A DNA stretch of 64,000 bases from Candidatus Ribeiella danica (GCA_016717335.1 JADKFS010000001.1:682001-746000); one strand, 5' to 3'; positions 18,425-27,327 are shown, numbered from the stretch's first letter. The notes: generated from the sequence alone by a model not told the origin. Program-made: numbers and translations.

Positions 18425-18583
18425 CCGGATCGCCCCACCCCCTGGCCCCCTCCCAGGCGCGGGAGCGAGGGGCGGGAGAGTGAGGGCCTACGCTCCATCA
18501 GCATACGATTCAAGCCGAAAAGGCCGGGGAGTGAGGACCGTAACGCGGGCGCCCTGCCGCCCGCGCTACGGTCGTGGTACAAT
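18425..18583 (+). promoter_or_regulatory. Upstream region of cofE: two hairpins and a -10 box
   Basis: The 307-bp gap 18311-18617 holds the divergent promoter above, a CCCCCTCCCAGGCGCGGGAG-type palindrome (18440-18485), and a hairpin with 14-nt arms CCGTAACGCGGGCG (18538-18551) and CGCCCGCGCTACGG (18558-18571, one mismatch). TACAAT (18578-18583) comes seven bases after the hairpin and is a plausible -10 for cofE. No clear -35 is visible because the hairpin occupies its position. Confidence 0.45.
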
Positions 18584-18617
18584 ACGCCTCTGTTATCGCC
18601 GCCCAGAGAGAAGCGAC

Positions 18618-19373
18618 ATGGCTGGAGAGCTCCGTATCATACCCGTGCGCGGGATCGGCGAGGTGCGGCCGGGCGACGACCTGGCCGCGACCATCCTCAC
18701 CGCGCTGGCCCAACAGGATCTGCCGCTCGCCGACGGCGACGTGCTGGTCGTTACCCAGAAGATCGTCTCCAAGGCCGAGGGCCGGATCGTCGACCCGTCG
18801 ACGGTCGAGCCCTCGCACCTGGCGCGCATGGCCGCCGAGCAGGGCAAGAAGGACGCCGGCTACTACGAGGTCGTGCTGCGCGAGAGCCGGCGGATCGTCA
18901 AGATGGACCGCGGCGTGCTGGTGACCGAGACACACCACGGGCTGATCTGCGCCAACGCCGGCGTGGACGAGTCGAACGTCGCCGGCGGCCGAGTCGTCAC
19001 GCTGCTGCCGGTCGACTCGGACGCTTCGGCGGCGACGCTGCGCGCGGCGCTGAGCGGCCCGGCCGGCGCCAGCATCGCGGTGATCATCTCGGACACGTTC
19101 GGGCGGCCGTGGCGCGAGGGCCAGGTCAACGTCGCGATCGGCGTGGCCGGGCTGGCGCCGCTGGCCGACTACGCCGGCCTGCCGGACGGCTACGGCTTTA
19201 CGATGCAGGCCAGCCTGATTGCCGTCGCCGACGAGCTGGCCTCGGCGGCCGAGCTGGTGATGGGCAAGACCGACGCCGTGCCGGTCGCGCTGATCCGCGG
19301 CTACGCCTACACGCCGGCCACCGGCAGCGCCGCGCAGCTGATCCGCGCGCCCGACAAGGATCTGTTTCGGTGA
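18618..19373 (+). CDS. cofE: Coenzyme F420-0:L-glutamate ligase
   Basis: A 251-residue CofE. Key segments are IPVRGIGEVRPGDDL at the N-terminus, VLVVTQKIVSKAEGR near 45, and ESRRIVKMDRGVLVTETHHGLICANAGVDESN (in part) near 92-124, then VIISDTFGRPWREGQVNVAIG. It adds glutamate residues to F420-0 using GTP. In actinobacterial FbiB this domain is fused to a nitroreductase domain; here it stops at residue 251 and the nitroreductase is a separate gene 182 bp downstream. ATG 18618 is preceded by GAGAGAAG. It is the first gene of the F420 cluster. Confidence 0.95.
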   Translation: MAGELRIIPVRGIGEVRPGDDLAATILTALAQQDLPLADGDVLVVTQKIVSKAEGRIVDPSTVEPSHLARMAAEQGKKDAGYYEVVLRESRRIVKMDRGVLVTETHHGLICANAGVDESNVAGGRVVTLLPVDSDASAATLRAALSGPAGASIAVIISDTFGRPWREGQVNVAIGVAGLAPLADYAGLPDGYGFTMQASLIAVADELASAAELVMGKTDAVPVALIRGYAYTPATGSAAQLIRAPDKDLFR

Positions 19374-19383
19374 GAGGCGTGGC

Positions 19384-19540
19384 GCTAGGGGCTTGGAGCG
19401 TGGGACTTGGGACTTGGGGCTTGGGGCTTGGAGCGTGGGACTTGGGGCTAGGGGCTAGGGGCTAGAGGTTTACGACGTGGCGTCACCTGGTCACCTGGCC
19501 ACCTGGTCACCTTGTCACCTGGTCTCCTGGTCAGACTATC
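19384..19540. repeat. Short-repeat block: GGGACTT/GGGGCTT heptamers and CTGGTCAC octamers
   Basis: Heptamers of the GGGGCTT, GGGACTT and GGGGCTA kinds fill 19384-19465, then octamers CACCTGGT/CACCTTGT fill 19484-19538. The block lies between cofE and its nitroreductase partner, where actinobacterial FbiB has only a protein linker. Confidence 0.85.
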
Positions 19541-19555
19541 GGAAGGCAATAGGGT

Positions 19556-20173
19556 GTGACGCGCCAGGAGCTTACGCTAGAGGAAATCATCCGCGGCAGG
19601 CGGTCGGTTCGCCGCTACCACGACCGGCCGGTGCCGCGCGATCTGATCGAGCAGGTGCTTGAGGCGGCGCGCTGGGCGCCCTCGCCGCACGGCCGCCAGC
19701 CCTGGCGCTTCGCGGTGCTGACCCGCGCCGAGCCGAAGCTGCGCCTGGCCGAGGCCATGGGCGACGAGTGGCGGCGCCAGCTCGCCTTCGACGGGCAGGA
19801 CGCGGCGACGATCGAGCTGCGGCGGCGCAAGTCGCACGAGCGGATCGTCCGCGCCCCGGCGATCGTCGTCCCGTGCCTGTACCTGGCCGACCTGGACGTC
19901 TACCCCGACGCCGACCGCAACGCCGCCGAGGCGACGATGGCGATCCAGAGCCTGGGCTGCGCGGTCCAGAACATGCTATTGATGGCCTACAGCCTCGGGC
20001 TGGACGGCGGCTGGATGTGCGCGCCGCTGTTCTGCCCCGAGGTCGTGGCTAGCGCGCTGGGCCTCGATCGGGCGCTGACGCCGCACGCGCTGATCACGCT
20101 CGGCTACGCCGCCGCCGACCCGCAGCGCCGCGAGCGGCTGCCGCTGGAGCGGCTGATCGTGCTGTTTGACTAG
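19556..20173 (+). CDS. Stand-alone nitroreductase-family protein, probable dehydro-F420-0 reductase
   Basis: A 205-residue FMN-binding nitroreductase. The FMN motif RGRRSVRRYHDRPVP lies at residues 13-27 and EAARWAPSPHGRQPWRF at about 40-56. The C-terminal half has AIQSLGCAVQNMLLMAYSLGLDGGWM. It resembles the C-terminal domain of FbiB, which reduces dehydro-F420-0 made from phosphoenolpyruvate. Stand-alone reductases of this superfamily are known from Thermomicrobia, so the same role is inferred here from position behind cofE. The start is GTG 19556. Confidence 0.85.
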   Translation: MTRQELTLEEIIRGRRSVRRYHDRPVPRDLIEQVLEAARWAPSPHGRQPWRFAVLTRAEPKLRLAEAMGDEWRRQLAFDGQDAATIELRRRKSHERIVRAPAIVVPCLYLADLDVYPDADRNAAEATMAIQSLGCAVQNMLLMAYSLGLDGGWMCAPLFCPEVVASALGLDRALTPHALITLGYAAADPQRRERLPLERLIVLFD

Positions 20174-20271
20174 CCGCAGCCGCAGATGGACGCAGATAGG
20201 CGATCGTGCGTCTCCTCAGCTCTGCATGCAACTGCGGTTTACGTGATCGTGATGGCAGGATGACTTCGAAC

Positions 20272-21432
20272 ATGAAGCTTGACTACGGACCTGTCCGCGA
20301 GGACGAGGCCGACGCGCTCGACACGATCGTCGCGCAGGCGCTGTTCTTCCCCACCGAGGACATGCGCAGCTGGCGCCTCCAGCTTGGCACCGAGCACTTC
20401 CGCGCCGCCCGGCGGAACGGCAGGCTGGTCGCCGGACTCGGCATCATCCCGATGGGCCAGTGGTTCGGCGGGCTGAGCGTACCGATCGCCGGCATCACGG
20501 CGGTCGGCGTGGCGCCTGAGCAGCGCGGCGGCGGAGTCGGCCTGGAGATGATGCGGCGCTGCCTGGAGGAGATCCACGCCAGCGGGACGCCGCTCTCGGC
20601 GCTCTACCCGGCGACGGTCACCTTCTACCGCCGCGCAGGCTACGAGCGCGCCGCCACCAGGACGGTCTACGAGATCGCCCCCGACGCGATTGGCGTCCGC
20701 GACCATACGCTCGACGTTGTCGCGGTCGAGGAGCAGCACGAGCCGGAGATCCGCCGCGTCTACGGCGAGCGGGCGCGCCATTCCAGCGGCAACCTGGATC
20801 GCCACGAGTTCATCTGGCAGGCCCTGCACCACTCGAAAAAGCACGCCGTCCACCGCTACCTCGTCTCGCGCGACGGGCGTGCCGAAGGGTACATCGCGTT
20901 TACGCAGGCCGGCCGGCAGGACCCGCTCAACGTCCGAGACATCTGCGCGCTGACGCCGGACGCCGGACGACGCCTGCTGACGCTGCTGGCCGACCACCGC
21001 ACCATGGTCGAGCGGATCACCTGGAGCGGCGCGCCGAACGACCTGCTGCTCTTCCTAATGCCCGAATCGAAGCACAAGGTCGAGTGGGCGATCGACCTGC
21101 TGCTGCGGATCGTCGACGTCGTCGCGGCGCTCGGCGCGCGCGGCTACCCCGGCACGGTCGACACGGAGCTGCACATCGACGTGCGCGACGACGTGCTGCC
21201 CTGGAACAATGGCCGCTTCGTGCTGCAGGTCGCCGAGGGCCGCGGCAGCGCGCGCCCCGGCGGGCAGGGCCGCATCCGCCTGCACGCGCGCGACCTCGCG
21301 GCGCTCTACGGCGGCTACATGACGCCGCAGGAGCTGCGCGCCGCCGGCTCGCTCGACGGCCCCGACGCCGACCTGGCCGCGGCGGCGCTGGTGTTTGCCG
21401 GCCCGCGCCCCTGGACGCCCGATATGTTTTGA
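20272..21432 (+). CDS. Eis-like GNAT N-acetyltransferase
   Basis: About 386 residues. The N-terminal GNAT domain has VPIAGITAVGVAPEQRGGGVGLEMMRR (in part), with the acetyl-CoA loop Q/R-x-x-G-x-G/A. A second GNAT-like half follows, then a C-terminal SCP2-like domain ending in DLAALYGGYMTPQELRAAG. This three-part layout is that of Eis/enhanced-intracellular-survival proteins, which acetylate amines on aminoglycosides and protein lysines. The substrate here is unknown. The start is uncertain: ATG 20272 has AGGA 11 bases upstream, and ATG 20260 is also possible. It lies inside the F420 cluster without an obvious link to it. Confidence 0.85.
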   Translation: MKLDYGPVREDEADALDTIVAQALFFPTEDMRSWRLQLGTEHFRAARRNGRLVAGLGIIPMGQWFGGLSVPIAGITAVGVAPEQRGGGVGLEMMRRCLEEIHASGTPLSALYPATVTFYRRAGYERAATRTVYEIAPDAIGVRDHTLDVVAVEEQHEPEIRRVYGERARHSSGNLDRHEFIWQALHHSKKHAVHRYLVSRDGRAEGYIAFTQAGRQDPLNVRDICALTPDAGRRLLTLLADHRTMVERITWSGAPNDLLLFLMPESKHKVEWAIDLLLRIVDVVAALGARGYPGTVDTELHIDVRDDVLPWNNGRFVLQVAEGRGSARPGGQGRIRLHARDLAALYGGYMTPQELRAAGSLDGPDADLAAAALVFAGPRPWTPDMF

Positions 21433-21433
21433 G

Positions 21434-21510
21434 TAGTCAGTATCAACGAGTATCAATGAAAATCAAAGGTACTGACTACTGACTACCGACTACTGACTAC
21501 TGGCTACCAC
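21434..21510. repeat. Heptamer element GAGTATCAA / TGACTAC
   Basis: The left part is AGTAGTCAGTATCAACGAGTATCAATG. The right part is five heptamers of the GACTACT type (21470-21505), partly inverse to the start of the left part. It fills the gap before cofD. Confidence 0.75.
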
Positions 21511-21518
21511 GAGGCTCT

Positions 21519-22460
21519 ATGATTGTGACACTCGCGGGCGGCGTGGGCGCGGCCCGCTTTCTCGAAGGAGTCGTGCAGGTCGTCCCGCCGGATGAGGTGA
21601 CCGCGATCGTCAACACCGGCGACGACATCACCATGCACGGGCTGTATATCTCGCCCGACCTGGACATCGTCACCTACACGCTCGCCGGCATGATCGAGGA
21701 GTCGCAGGGCTGGGGCGTGCGCGGCGACACCTACCACACGCTGGACATGCTCAAGCGGCTCGGCGCCGACACCTGGTTTCTGCTCGGCGACCGCGACTTG
21801 GCGACCCACATCCGCCGCACCGAGCTGATGCGCGCCGGCGCCACGCTCTCGGAGGTGGCCGACCAGGTGCGCCGCGCGCTCGGCGTGGCCGTGCGGGTGC
21901 TGCCGATGAGCGACGAGCCGGTCGGCACCTACATCCGCACGCCGGACGGGCTGATCCACTTCGAGCGCTACCTGGTGCAGCGGCGCGCCCAGGATGCCGT
22001 GCTGGGCGTCCACTTCGCGGGCGCCGAGGCCGCCCGCGCGGCCCCCGGCGTGCTGGAGGCGATCCGCGACGCCGAGGCGGTGCTGATCGCGCCGAGCAAC
22101 CCGATCGTCAGCGTCGGCACGATCCTGGCCGTGCCGGGCGTGCGCGCCGCGCTGCAGGCCACCGCCGCTCCCGTCGTCGCGATCAGCCCGATCGTCGGCG
22201 GCGCGGCGATCAAAGGGCCGGCCGCGCCGCTCATGGCCGCGCTGGGCTTCGAGGTCTCCGCGCGCGGGGTCGCGGCCTGCTACGCCGGACTGGCCGACGC
22301 GCTGGTGATCGACCAGGTCGACGCGGCGCTGGCCGAAGACATCCGCGCGACCGGCATGCGCGTTATCGTTACGGACACGATCATGCGCGGGCCGGCCGAG
22401 AAGCGCGCGCTCGCGCAGGCCGCGCTCGACGCGGCGCGGGGCGTGGGGCGCGGGGCTTGA
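21519..22460 (+). CDS. cofD: 2-phospho-L-lactate / phosphoenolpyruvate transferase of F420 biosynthesis
   Basis: A 313-residue CofD/FbiA. The hallmark N-terminus TLAGGVGAARFLEG is followed by IVNTGDDITMHGLYISPDLDIVTYTLAG (in part), which contributes the metal and FO-binding residues, and LIAPSNPIVSVGTILAVPGVR near 190-210. It joins the GDP-activated three-carbon unit to FO to give (dehydro-)F420-0. The next gene, cofC, supplies that activated substrate. The FO synthase gene (fbiC or cofG/cofH) is not in the window. Confidence 0.95.
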   Translation: MIVTLAGGVGAARFLEGVVQVVPPDEVTAIVNTGDDITMHGLYISPDLDIVTYTLAGMIEESQGWGVRGDTYHTLDMLKRLGADTWFLLGDRDLATHIRRTELMRAGATLSEVADQVRRALGVAVRVLPMSDEPVGTYIRTPDGLIHFERYLVQRRAQDAVLGVHFAGAEAARAAPGVLEAIRDAEAVLIAPSNPIVSVGTILAVPGVRAALQATAAPVVAISPIVGGAAIKGPAAPLMAALGFEVSARGVAACYAGLADALVIDQVDAALAEDIRATGMRVIVTDTIMRGPAEKRALAQAALDAARGVGRGA

Positions 22461-22518
22461 GGCTTCGGACGTAGACATGGTTCTTGCGAACCTTACAATT
22501 CATAGAGTTACAGCATCT

Positions 22519-23166
22519 ATGCTCGCCGCAATCATCCCTGTTAAGACGCTGGCAGTCGCCAAGGGCCGGCTGGCCGGCGTGCTCGCCGCGCCGGAGCGGC
22601 GGGCGCTGGTGCTGGCCATGCTGGGCGACGTGCTGGCCACGCTCGTCAAGACGCGCGGCGTCGACCGGATCGGCGTGATCAGCGCCGACGCGACCGTGCT
22701 GGCGCGCGCGGCCGCGCTTGGCGCCGAGCCGCTGATCGACCGCGCGCCCGACCTGAACGCCGCGCTGGCCCAGGCCGCCGCCCACTACGCCGCGCTCGGG
22801 GCGACCGCTACGCTCGTCATGCCGGCCGACGTGCCGCTGATCGCCGCCGAGGAGATCGAGCGGATGATCGCCCTGCGCGTCACCCGCGGCATCGTGATTG
22901 CCCCATCACGGGATGGCGGGACCAACGCCCTGCTCACGCGGCCGCCGCTGGCGCTGCCGTTCCTGTTCGGCCCGCAGAGCCGCGAGCGCCATCTCCAGGC
23001 CGCGCGCGAGTATGGCGTCGACGCGCGCATCTTCCAGAGCCGCGGCCTGGGGCTCGACGTCGACCGCCCGGACGACCTGCTGCTGCTGGCCGAGCTGGCC
23101 GGCGACACGGCCGCGCAGCAGCTCGCGCGCGAGCTGATGGTCTGCGAGCGCGTGGCCTGCGTGTAG
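22519..23166 (+). CDS. cofC: 2-phospho-L-lactate / PEP guanylyltransferase
   Basis: A 215-residue nucleotidyltransferase of the CofC/FbiD family. The N-terminal loop IIPVKTLAVAKGRLAG binds GTP. VMPADVPLIAAEEIERM holds the metal-binding Asp. GGTNALL and QSRGLGLDVDRPDDLLLLAEL complete the pattern. It makes the GDP-linked lactyl or enolpyruvyl donor used by CofD. ATG 22519 (MLAAIIPVKTL) fits homologues; an upstream in-frame ATG at 22477 is unlikely. It starts 58 bp after cofD. Confidence 0.93.
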   Translation: MLAAIIPVKTLAVAKGRLAGVLAAPERRALVLAMLGDVLATLVKTRGVDRIGVISADATVLARAAALGAEPLIDRAPDLNAALAQAAAHYAALGATATLVMPADVPLIAAEEIERMIALRVTRGIVIAPSRDGGTNALLTRPPLALPFLFGPQSRERHLQAAREYGVDARIFQSRGLGLDVDRPDDLLLLAELAGDTAAQQLARELMVCERVACV

Positions 23167-23242
23167 GGGAAGTAGAGAAAATGCTGAGCTGATGCCGGGC
23201 TGATCCGGCGCATCAGCGCGCCATAAACTGAAAGGAAACCCA

Positions 23243-24232
23243 ATGGCAATCATCGGATACGCGGCTGCGCTGGAGCAGTTTCACCCGACCGAGCTGCTCG
23301 GCTACAGCCGGCTGGCCGAGCAGCTCGGCTTCAAGGGCGTGATGGCGGCCGACCACTTCCAGCCCTGGGTGCCGCAGCAGGGCCACAACGGCTACGTCTG
23401 GTCGTTCATGGCCGCGCTGGGCGCGACCACCCAGAGCGTGACCTTCGGGCCGGGCGTCACCTGCCCGTCGTTCCGCTACCACCCGGCCGTGATCGCCCAG
23501 GCCGCCGCGACGCAGGCGGCCATGACCCCCGGGCGCTTCTGGCTTGGGCTCGGCAGCGGCGAGGCGCTCAACGAGCACGTCGTCGGCGGGGTCTGGCCCG
23601 AGCCGCACGTGCGCCTCAAGATGATGCAAGAGGCGATCGACATCATCAAGAAGCTGTTCACCGGCAAGGTCGCCCGCCACGACGGCGGCAGCTACTTCAC
23701 GATGGAGCGCGTGCGGCTGTGGACCCTGCCCGAGCGACCCGCGCCGATCTTCGTCGCCACGGCAGGCCCGATCACAGCGAAGTGGACCGGCGAGCACTGC
23801 GACGGCATTATCACGCCCGGCGCGAGCGTCGAGAAGCTCAAGGGCCTGCTGGACGCCTTCGAGAAGGGCGCGCGGTCGGCCGGCAAGGACCCCGCCGGCA
23901 TGCCCAAGCTGCTGCAGCTGCACATGTCGTGGGCCGAGACCTACGAGGAGGCGCTGCAGAACGCCATGACCGAGTGGCCCAACGGCGGCATGCCCTTCCC
24001 AAAGCAGGACATCCGCTCGCCCGAGGACTTCGCCGAGATCGCCAAGCTGGTGCGGCCCGAGAACTACAAGAACCGCATGCTGATCTCGGCCGACCTGGAC
24101 GAGCACCGCGCCTACATCCAGCAGTTCGTCGACCTGGGCTTCGACGAGATTCACGTGCACAACGTCGGGCGCAACCAGGAGCAGTTCATCAGGGCCTTCG
24201 GCGAGCAGGTCATCCCCAAGCTTAAGGGATGA
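23243..24232 (+). CDS. LLM-class F420-dependent oxidoreductase (G6PDH-like group)
   Basis: A 329-residue luciferase-like TIM barrel. The N-terminus LEQFHPTELLGYSRLAEQLGFKGVMAADHFQPW matches the F420-dependent glucose-6-phosphate dehydrogenase-like group (quoted in part). LGLGSGEALNEHVVG near 100 and IFVATAGPITAKWTGEHCDGIITPG are further F420-contact regions. It probably oxidises a sugar phosphate or other hydroxylated substrate and reduces F420; the substrate cannot be told from sequence. AAAGGAAA lies upstream of the ATG. Its place directly after cofC supports F420 use. Confidence 0.88.
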   Translation: MAIIGYAAALEQFHPTELLGYSRLAEQLGFKGVMAADHFQPWVPQQGHNGYVWSFMAALGATTQSVTFGPGVTCPSFRYHPAVIAQAAATQAAMTPGRFWLGLGSGEALNEHVVGGVWPEPHVRLKMMQEAIDIIKKLFTGKVARHDGGSYFTMERVRLWTLPERPAPIFVATAGPITAKWTGEHCDGIITPGASVEKLKGLLDAFEKGARSAGKDPAGMPKLLQLHMSWAETYEEALQNAMTEWPNGGMPFPKQDIRSPEDFAEIAKLVRPENYKNRMLISADLDEHRAYIQQFVDLGFDEIHVHNVGRNQEQFIRAFGEQVIPKLKG

Positions 24233-24274
24233 CGCACGCTGTTCCTGCTCCCCCTGCCCCTGCCGGACCCGAGG

Positions 24275-24380
24275 TGAACACTGACTGGTGTGGCGGTTTC
24301 GGCTTTGCCGAAACCGCCGCACCAGCCGAACACCCTCCTCGCCCGTCGCGGGGGCGGGAGAGGGGGCGGGGGTGAGGGCG
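24275..24380. repeat. Composite double-hairpin repeat, copy 2
   Basis: GTGAACACTG (24274-24283) is followed by a 19-bp stem CTGGTGTGGCGGTTTCGGC (24285-24303), loop TTT, complement 24307-24325 (one G/T position), then a CGCCCGTCGCGGGGGCG hairpin and GGGGGTGAGGGCG. The order and flanking words match copy 3 at 40540-40640. Copy 1 at 10436 is in the opposite orientation. Confidence 0.88.
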
Positions 24381-24446
24381 CCCAACCCCATCGGGAAAGA
24401 CCACAAGCGCATCAGACGCACGACAAGAAGGATAGAGAGACACCCA

Positions 24447-24854
24447 ATGACAGAGGCCAAGCTCAGCGACACCGCCCGCGCCTTCCTGCAGGAGCCGCGC
24501 TTCGCCGTCCTCGCGACGATCAACGAGGACGGTACCCCGCAGCTGACGACGATGTGGTACGACCTCGACGGCGACGACATCCTGATGAACACGGCGGCCG
24601 GCCGCATCAAGGACGGCAACCTGCGCCGCGACCCGCGCATCGCGATCTGTGTCGAGGACGAATATAGCTACATCACGATCTCCGGCATCGCCGAGCTGAT
24701 CGACGACCAGGAGATCGCCCAGGCCGATATCCTGCGCTTGGCTATGCGCTACCACCCACCCGAGAAAGCCGCCGCGATGGCGCGCGACCAGTTCACCAAG
24801 CAGCAGCGCATCACCGTCCGGCTGCGGATCGAGCGCGTCGTCGAGAAGCTCTGA
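24447..24854 (+). CDS. PPOX-class F420-dependent oxidoreductase
   Basis: A 135-residue split-barrel flavin/deazaflavin protein of the Rv1155 type. LQEPRFAVLATINEDGTPQLTTMWYDLDGDD (in part) is the typical N-terminus, followed by AAGRIKDGNLRRDPRIAICV and YITISGIAELI. Members bind F420 and reduce small electrophiles or biliverdin-like compounds. ATG 24447 follows GAAGGATAGAGAG. It is the last gene of the F420 cluster on this strand. Confidence 0.85.
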   Translation: MTEAKLSDTARAFLQEPRFAVLATINEDGTPQLTTMWYDLDGDDILMNTAAGRIKDGNLRRDPRIAICVEDEYSYITISGIAELIDDQEIAQADILRLAMRYHPPEKAAAMARDQFTKQQRITVRLRIERVVEKL

Positions 24855-25089
24855 GTCTGTTCCGGCAGCGGTGCGTCGCCGGGCGCTGCGCCCCCGGCCC
24901 TCCTCCGGAAAATAAAGCTGCCTCAGCCGCACAGCTCGTGGCGGATGCCCATCAAAACTCCTGCGAGGGTGGGTTGCGTTCCGCCGTGCCTGGATTCAGC
25001 CAGGCATGAGCCACCAGCGGTCAGCAAGAGACAGCGTCATTTTGGGGGTCCAGGGGCGAAGCCCCGGCCGCAGGCACGGGGGCGCACAG

Positions 25090-25133
25090 CCCAGAGCGCC
25101 GGGATTGTCCCGGCGCTCTGGGCGTGTTAGAAT
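25090..25133 (+). promoter_or_regulatory. Promoter within a perfect 15-bp hairpin, upstream of the SpoIIE phosphatase
   Basis: CCCAGAGCGCCGGGA (25090-25104), loop TTG, and its perfect complement (25108-25122). The sequence TTGTCC starting in the loop (25105-25110) and TAGAAT (25128-25133) are 17 bp apart, a plausible sigma-70 promoter. The start site would fall at about 25140, so the ATG at 25143 would be nearly leaderless. The rest of the gap 24855-25089 holds GGGGCGAAGCCCC-type palindromes and no gene. Confidence 0.55.
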
Positions 25134-25142
25134 GCTCAAACG

Positions 25143-27227
25143 ATGCAAACTGCTCCGACAAACCAGCTGTCCGCCGAGGCGCGCGACGCGCTGCAGAGCC
25201 GGCGCTACCCGCCCGATCTGCTGGCGCGCCTCGACGCGCTCGGCGCGATCGCGCCGGCCGCCGACCCGTGGGCCGCGCTGCTGCAGGGCCGCCGGCTATG
25301 CCGGCTGCACAGCCGCTTCGCCGAGGCCACGCCGCTGATCGACGGCGCGCTGGACGCCTTCCGCGCGGCCGGCGATGCCGAGGGCGAGCTGTGGGCGCTG
25401 GCCGAGTGGCTGGTCATGCGCTACCACGCCGACGACTTCGCGGCCGGGCTCGCCGGTTCCAGCGCGCTGCTGGACCGCCAGATGCGCCCGTACCTGCGCG
25501 CCGAGCTGCTGTTCGGCCGCTTCCTCTGCCTGATCGGCCTGGCGCGCGTCCGCGAGGCCGTCGTCGATGGCGAGGCCGCCCTGACAGCGCTCGACGCCGA
25601 CACTGACCCCTGGCTGCAGCGGGTCGGCCGCATCCAGATGCTGCGCAACATCGCCGCCGGCTACCACTACATCGGCCAGTCACGCCGCTCGATCGCCGCG
25701 GCCGAGCGCGCCTCCGACCTGGCGCAGGAGCACACCGACACCGCCGACATGCGCCCGTGGTGCCTCTACGAGCTCGGGCTGGCCTACTGGCGCCAGGGGC
25801 GGCTCGCCGATGCCACGGCTGCGCTCGACGGCGCGCGCCGGCTGGCCGAGTCCTGGCGGCACCACGAGCTGTGGCGCTGGGCCGTAGCCACACAGGGGCA
25901 CGTGCTGCGCGACCAGGACCGGCTCGACGCGGCGCTGGCGGCTTACCAGCTCGCCAACTGCTGGGGCGAGGAGCCCGAGGGTCCCGCGTTCATCCAGCTG
26001 CGCCAGGGGCGTTTGGCCGAGGCGCGCTGGAGCTGTGAGATGCTGATGGCGCTGACGCGGCCGGGCGGCACGCACGGCGATGCGCTGCTCCTGCTCGGCC
26101 TGGTCGAGCTGAAGAGCGGGCACCCCACCGAGGCGCTGGCGCTGTTCGACCAGGCGCACGCGCTCTACACGGCGGCCGGCTACGGCTACTACCAGGCCAG
26201 CGTCCAGCTCTACCGCGCCGCCGCCGGGCTGGCGATCGAGCGCAGCGATCTGGTCGAGCAAGGGCTGGTGGCCTACCTGGCGTTCGCGGCGCGCGAGGGG
26301 CTGCTGACCTGCGCCTGGTGGATCCCCGACCTGATCGAGCTGCTGCTGCTCTACGCCGCCCAGCACGGCATCATGACCGGGTGGGCCCAGCGGCTGCTGG
26401 CCGAGCGCTTCTCCGCGGCGTCGTACGCGCCGGCGGCGCCGGTGTCGTCGCGCGAGAAGGCCGAGCTGGAGATCGCCCGCCGCATGCAGCTCAGCCTGCT
26501 GCCCGAGCTCCCGCCGGTCATGCCCGACCTCGACATCGCCGCGCTGGTGATGCCGGCTGCTGAGATCGGCGGCGACTTCGTGGGCTACTTCCCGCGCGGC
26601 GCCGACCCCGAGGGCGGCGCGCAGCGCCAGATCGGCATCGCCGTCGGCGATATCTCCGGCAAGGGCCTCGCCGCCGCGCTGCTCCTGAGCGGCACGGTCG
26701 TCGCGCTCAACACCGTGGCCGCCACCGGCGCCGGCCCAGCCCAGGTCGCCACCTCACTGCACGAGGCGATGCAGCCCTACACCAGCCGCAGCCGTATGAA
26801 CATCGCGTTCTGCTACACGCTGCTGACCCAGCGGGCCGGCGGGTGGGCGCTCCAGGCAGCCGGGGCAGGCTCGGTCGCGCCGCTGATCCGCCGCGCCGCC
26901 GGCCAGGTCGGCTGGATCGAGACCGCCGGGTTCCCGCTCGGCACCTTCGCCGCCGCGCAGTACCACGAGGTGCGCGACGACCTTGCGCCCGGCGACATGC
27001 TGGTGCTGATCAGCGACGGGATCATCGAGGCGATGAGCCGCGAGCGCGAGCTGTTCGGCTTCGAGCGGCTGGCGCAGACGATCGCCGCGCTCGACCCGAC
27101 CAGCGACTCCCACACCGTGCTGGCGAGCGTGATCGCGGCGGTGCACCGCCACGCCGCCGGCGCCGAGCAACAGGACGACATCACGCTGATCGTCGTGCGC
27201 GTCCTCGCGGGAGCCGGCGAGCGCTAG
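25143..27227 (+). CDS. TPR-containing SpoIIE/RsbU-type PP2C phosphatase
   Basis: A 694-residue protein. The N-terminal about 430 residues are alpha-helical tetratricopeptide-like repeats (for example YELGLAYWRQGRLADATAALDGARRLAES, in part). A short linker AELEIARRMQLSLLPELPP near 445-463 is the standard RsbU switch helix. The PP2C domain (about 465-690) keeps the metal Asp residues in GGDFVGYF, VGDISGKGLAAALL, LISDGIIEAM and QDDITLIVVR. It should dephosphorylate an anti-sigma-antagonist-type phosphoserine protein in response to partners of the TPR domain. No anti-sigma partner is nearby. No Shine-Dalgarno is present. Confidence 0.9.
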   Translation: MQTAPTNQLSAEARDALQSRRYPPDLLARLDALGAIAPAADPWAALLQGRRLCRLHSRFAEATPLIDGALDAFRAAGDAEGELWALAEWLVMRYHADDFAAGLAGSSALLDRQMRPYLRAELLFGRFLCLIGLARVREAVVDGEAALTALDADTDPWLQRVGRIQMLRNIAAGYHYIGQSRRSIAAAERASDLAQEHTDTADMRPWCLYELGLAYWRQGRLADATAALDGARRLAESWRHHELWRWAVATQGHVLRDQDRLDAALAAYQLANCWGEEPEGPAFIQLRQGRLAEARWSCEMLMALTRPGGTHGDALLLLGLVELKSGHPTEALALFDQAHALYTAAGYGYYQASVQLYRAAAGLAIERSDLVEQGLVAYLAFAAREGLLTCAWWIPDLIELLLLYAAQHGIMTGWAQRLLAERFSAASYAPAAPVSSREKAELEIARRMQLSLLPELPPVMPDLDIAALVMPAAEIGGDFVGYFPRGADPEGGAQRQIGIAVGDISGKGLAAALLLSGTVVALNTVAATGAGPAQVATSLHEAMQPYTSRSRMNIAFCYTLLTQRAGGWALQAAGAGSVAPLIRRAAGQVGWIETAGFPLGTFAAAQYHEVRDDLAPGDMLVLISDGIIEAMSRERELFGFERLAQTIAALDPTSDSHTVLASVIAAVHRHAAGAEQQDDITLIVVRVLAGAGER

Positions 27228-27289
27228 TGCAGAATCAAGCAGGTTGTTGGGACATGAACATCCCTCCAATCGCACCAGAATGCGCTCGG

Positions 27290-27327
27290 GGCAATCTGCA
27301 ACCTGCAATCGACAATCTGCAATTGCG
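27290..27327. repeat. Heptamer repeat (CAATCTG / CAACCTG)
   Basis: Five heptamers CAATCTG, CAACCTG, CAATCGA, CAATCTG, CAATTGC fill the gap between two convergent genes and reach the stop codon of the minus-strand one. Confidence 0.8.
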
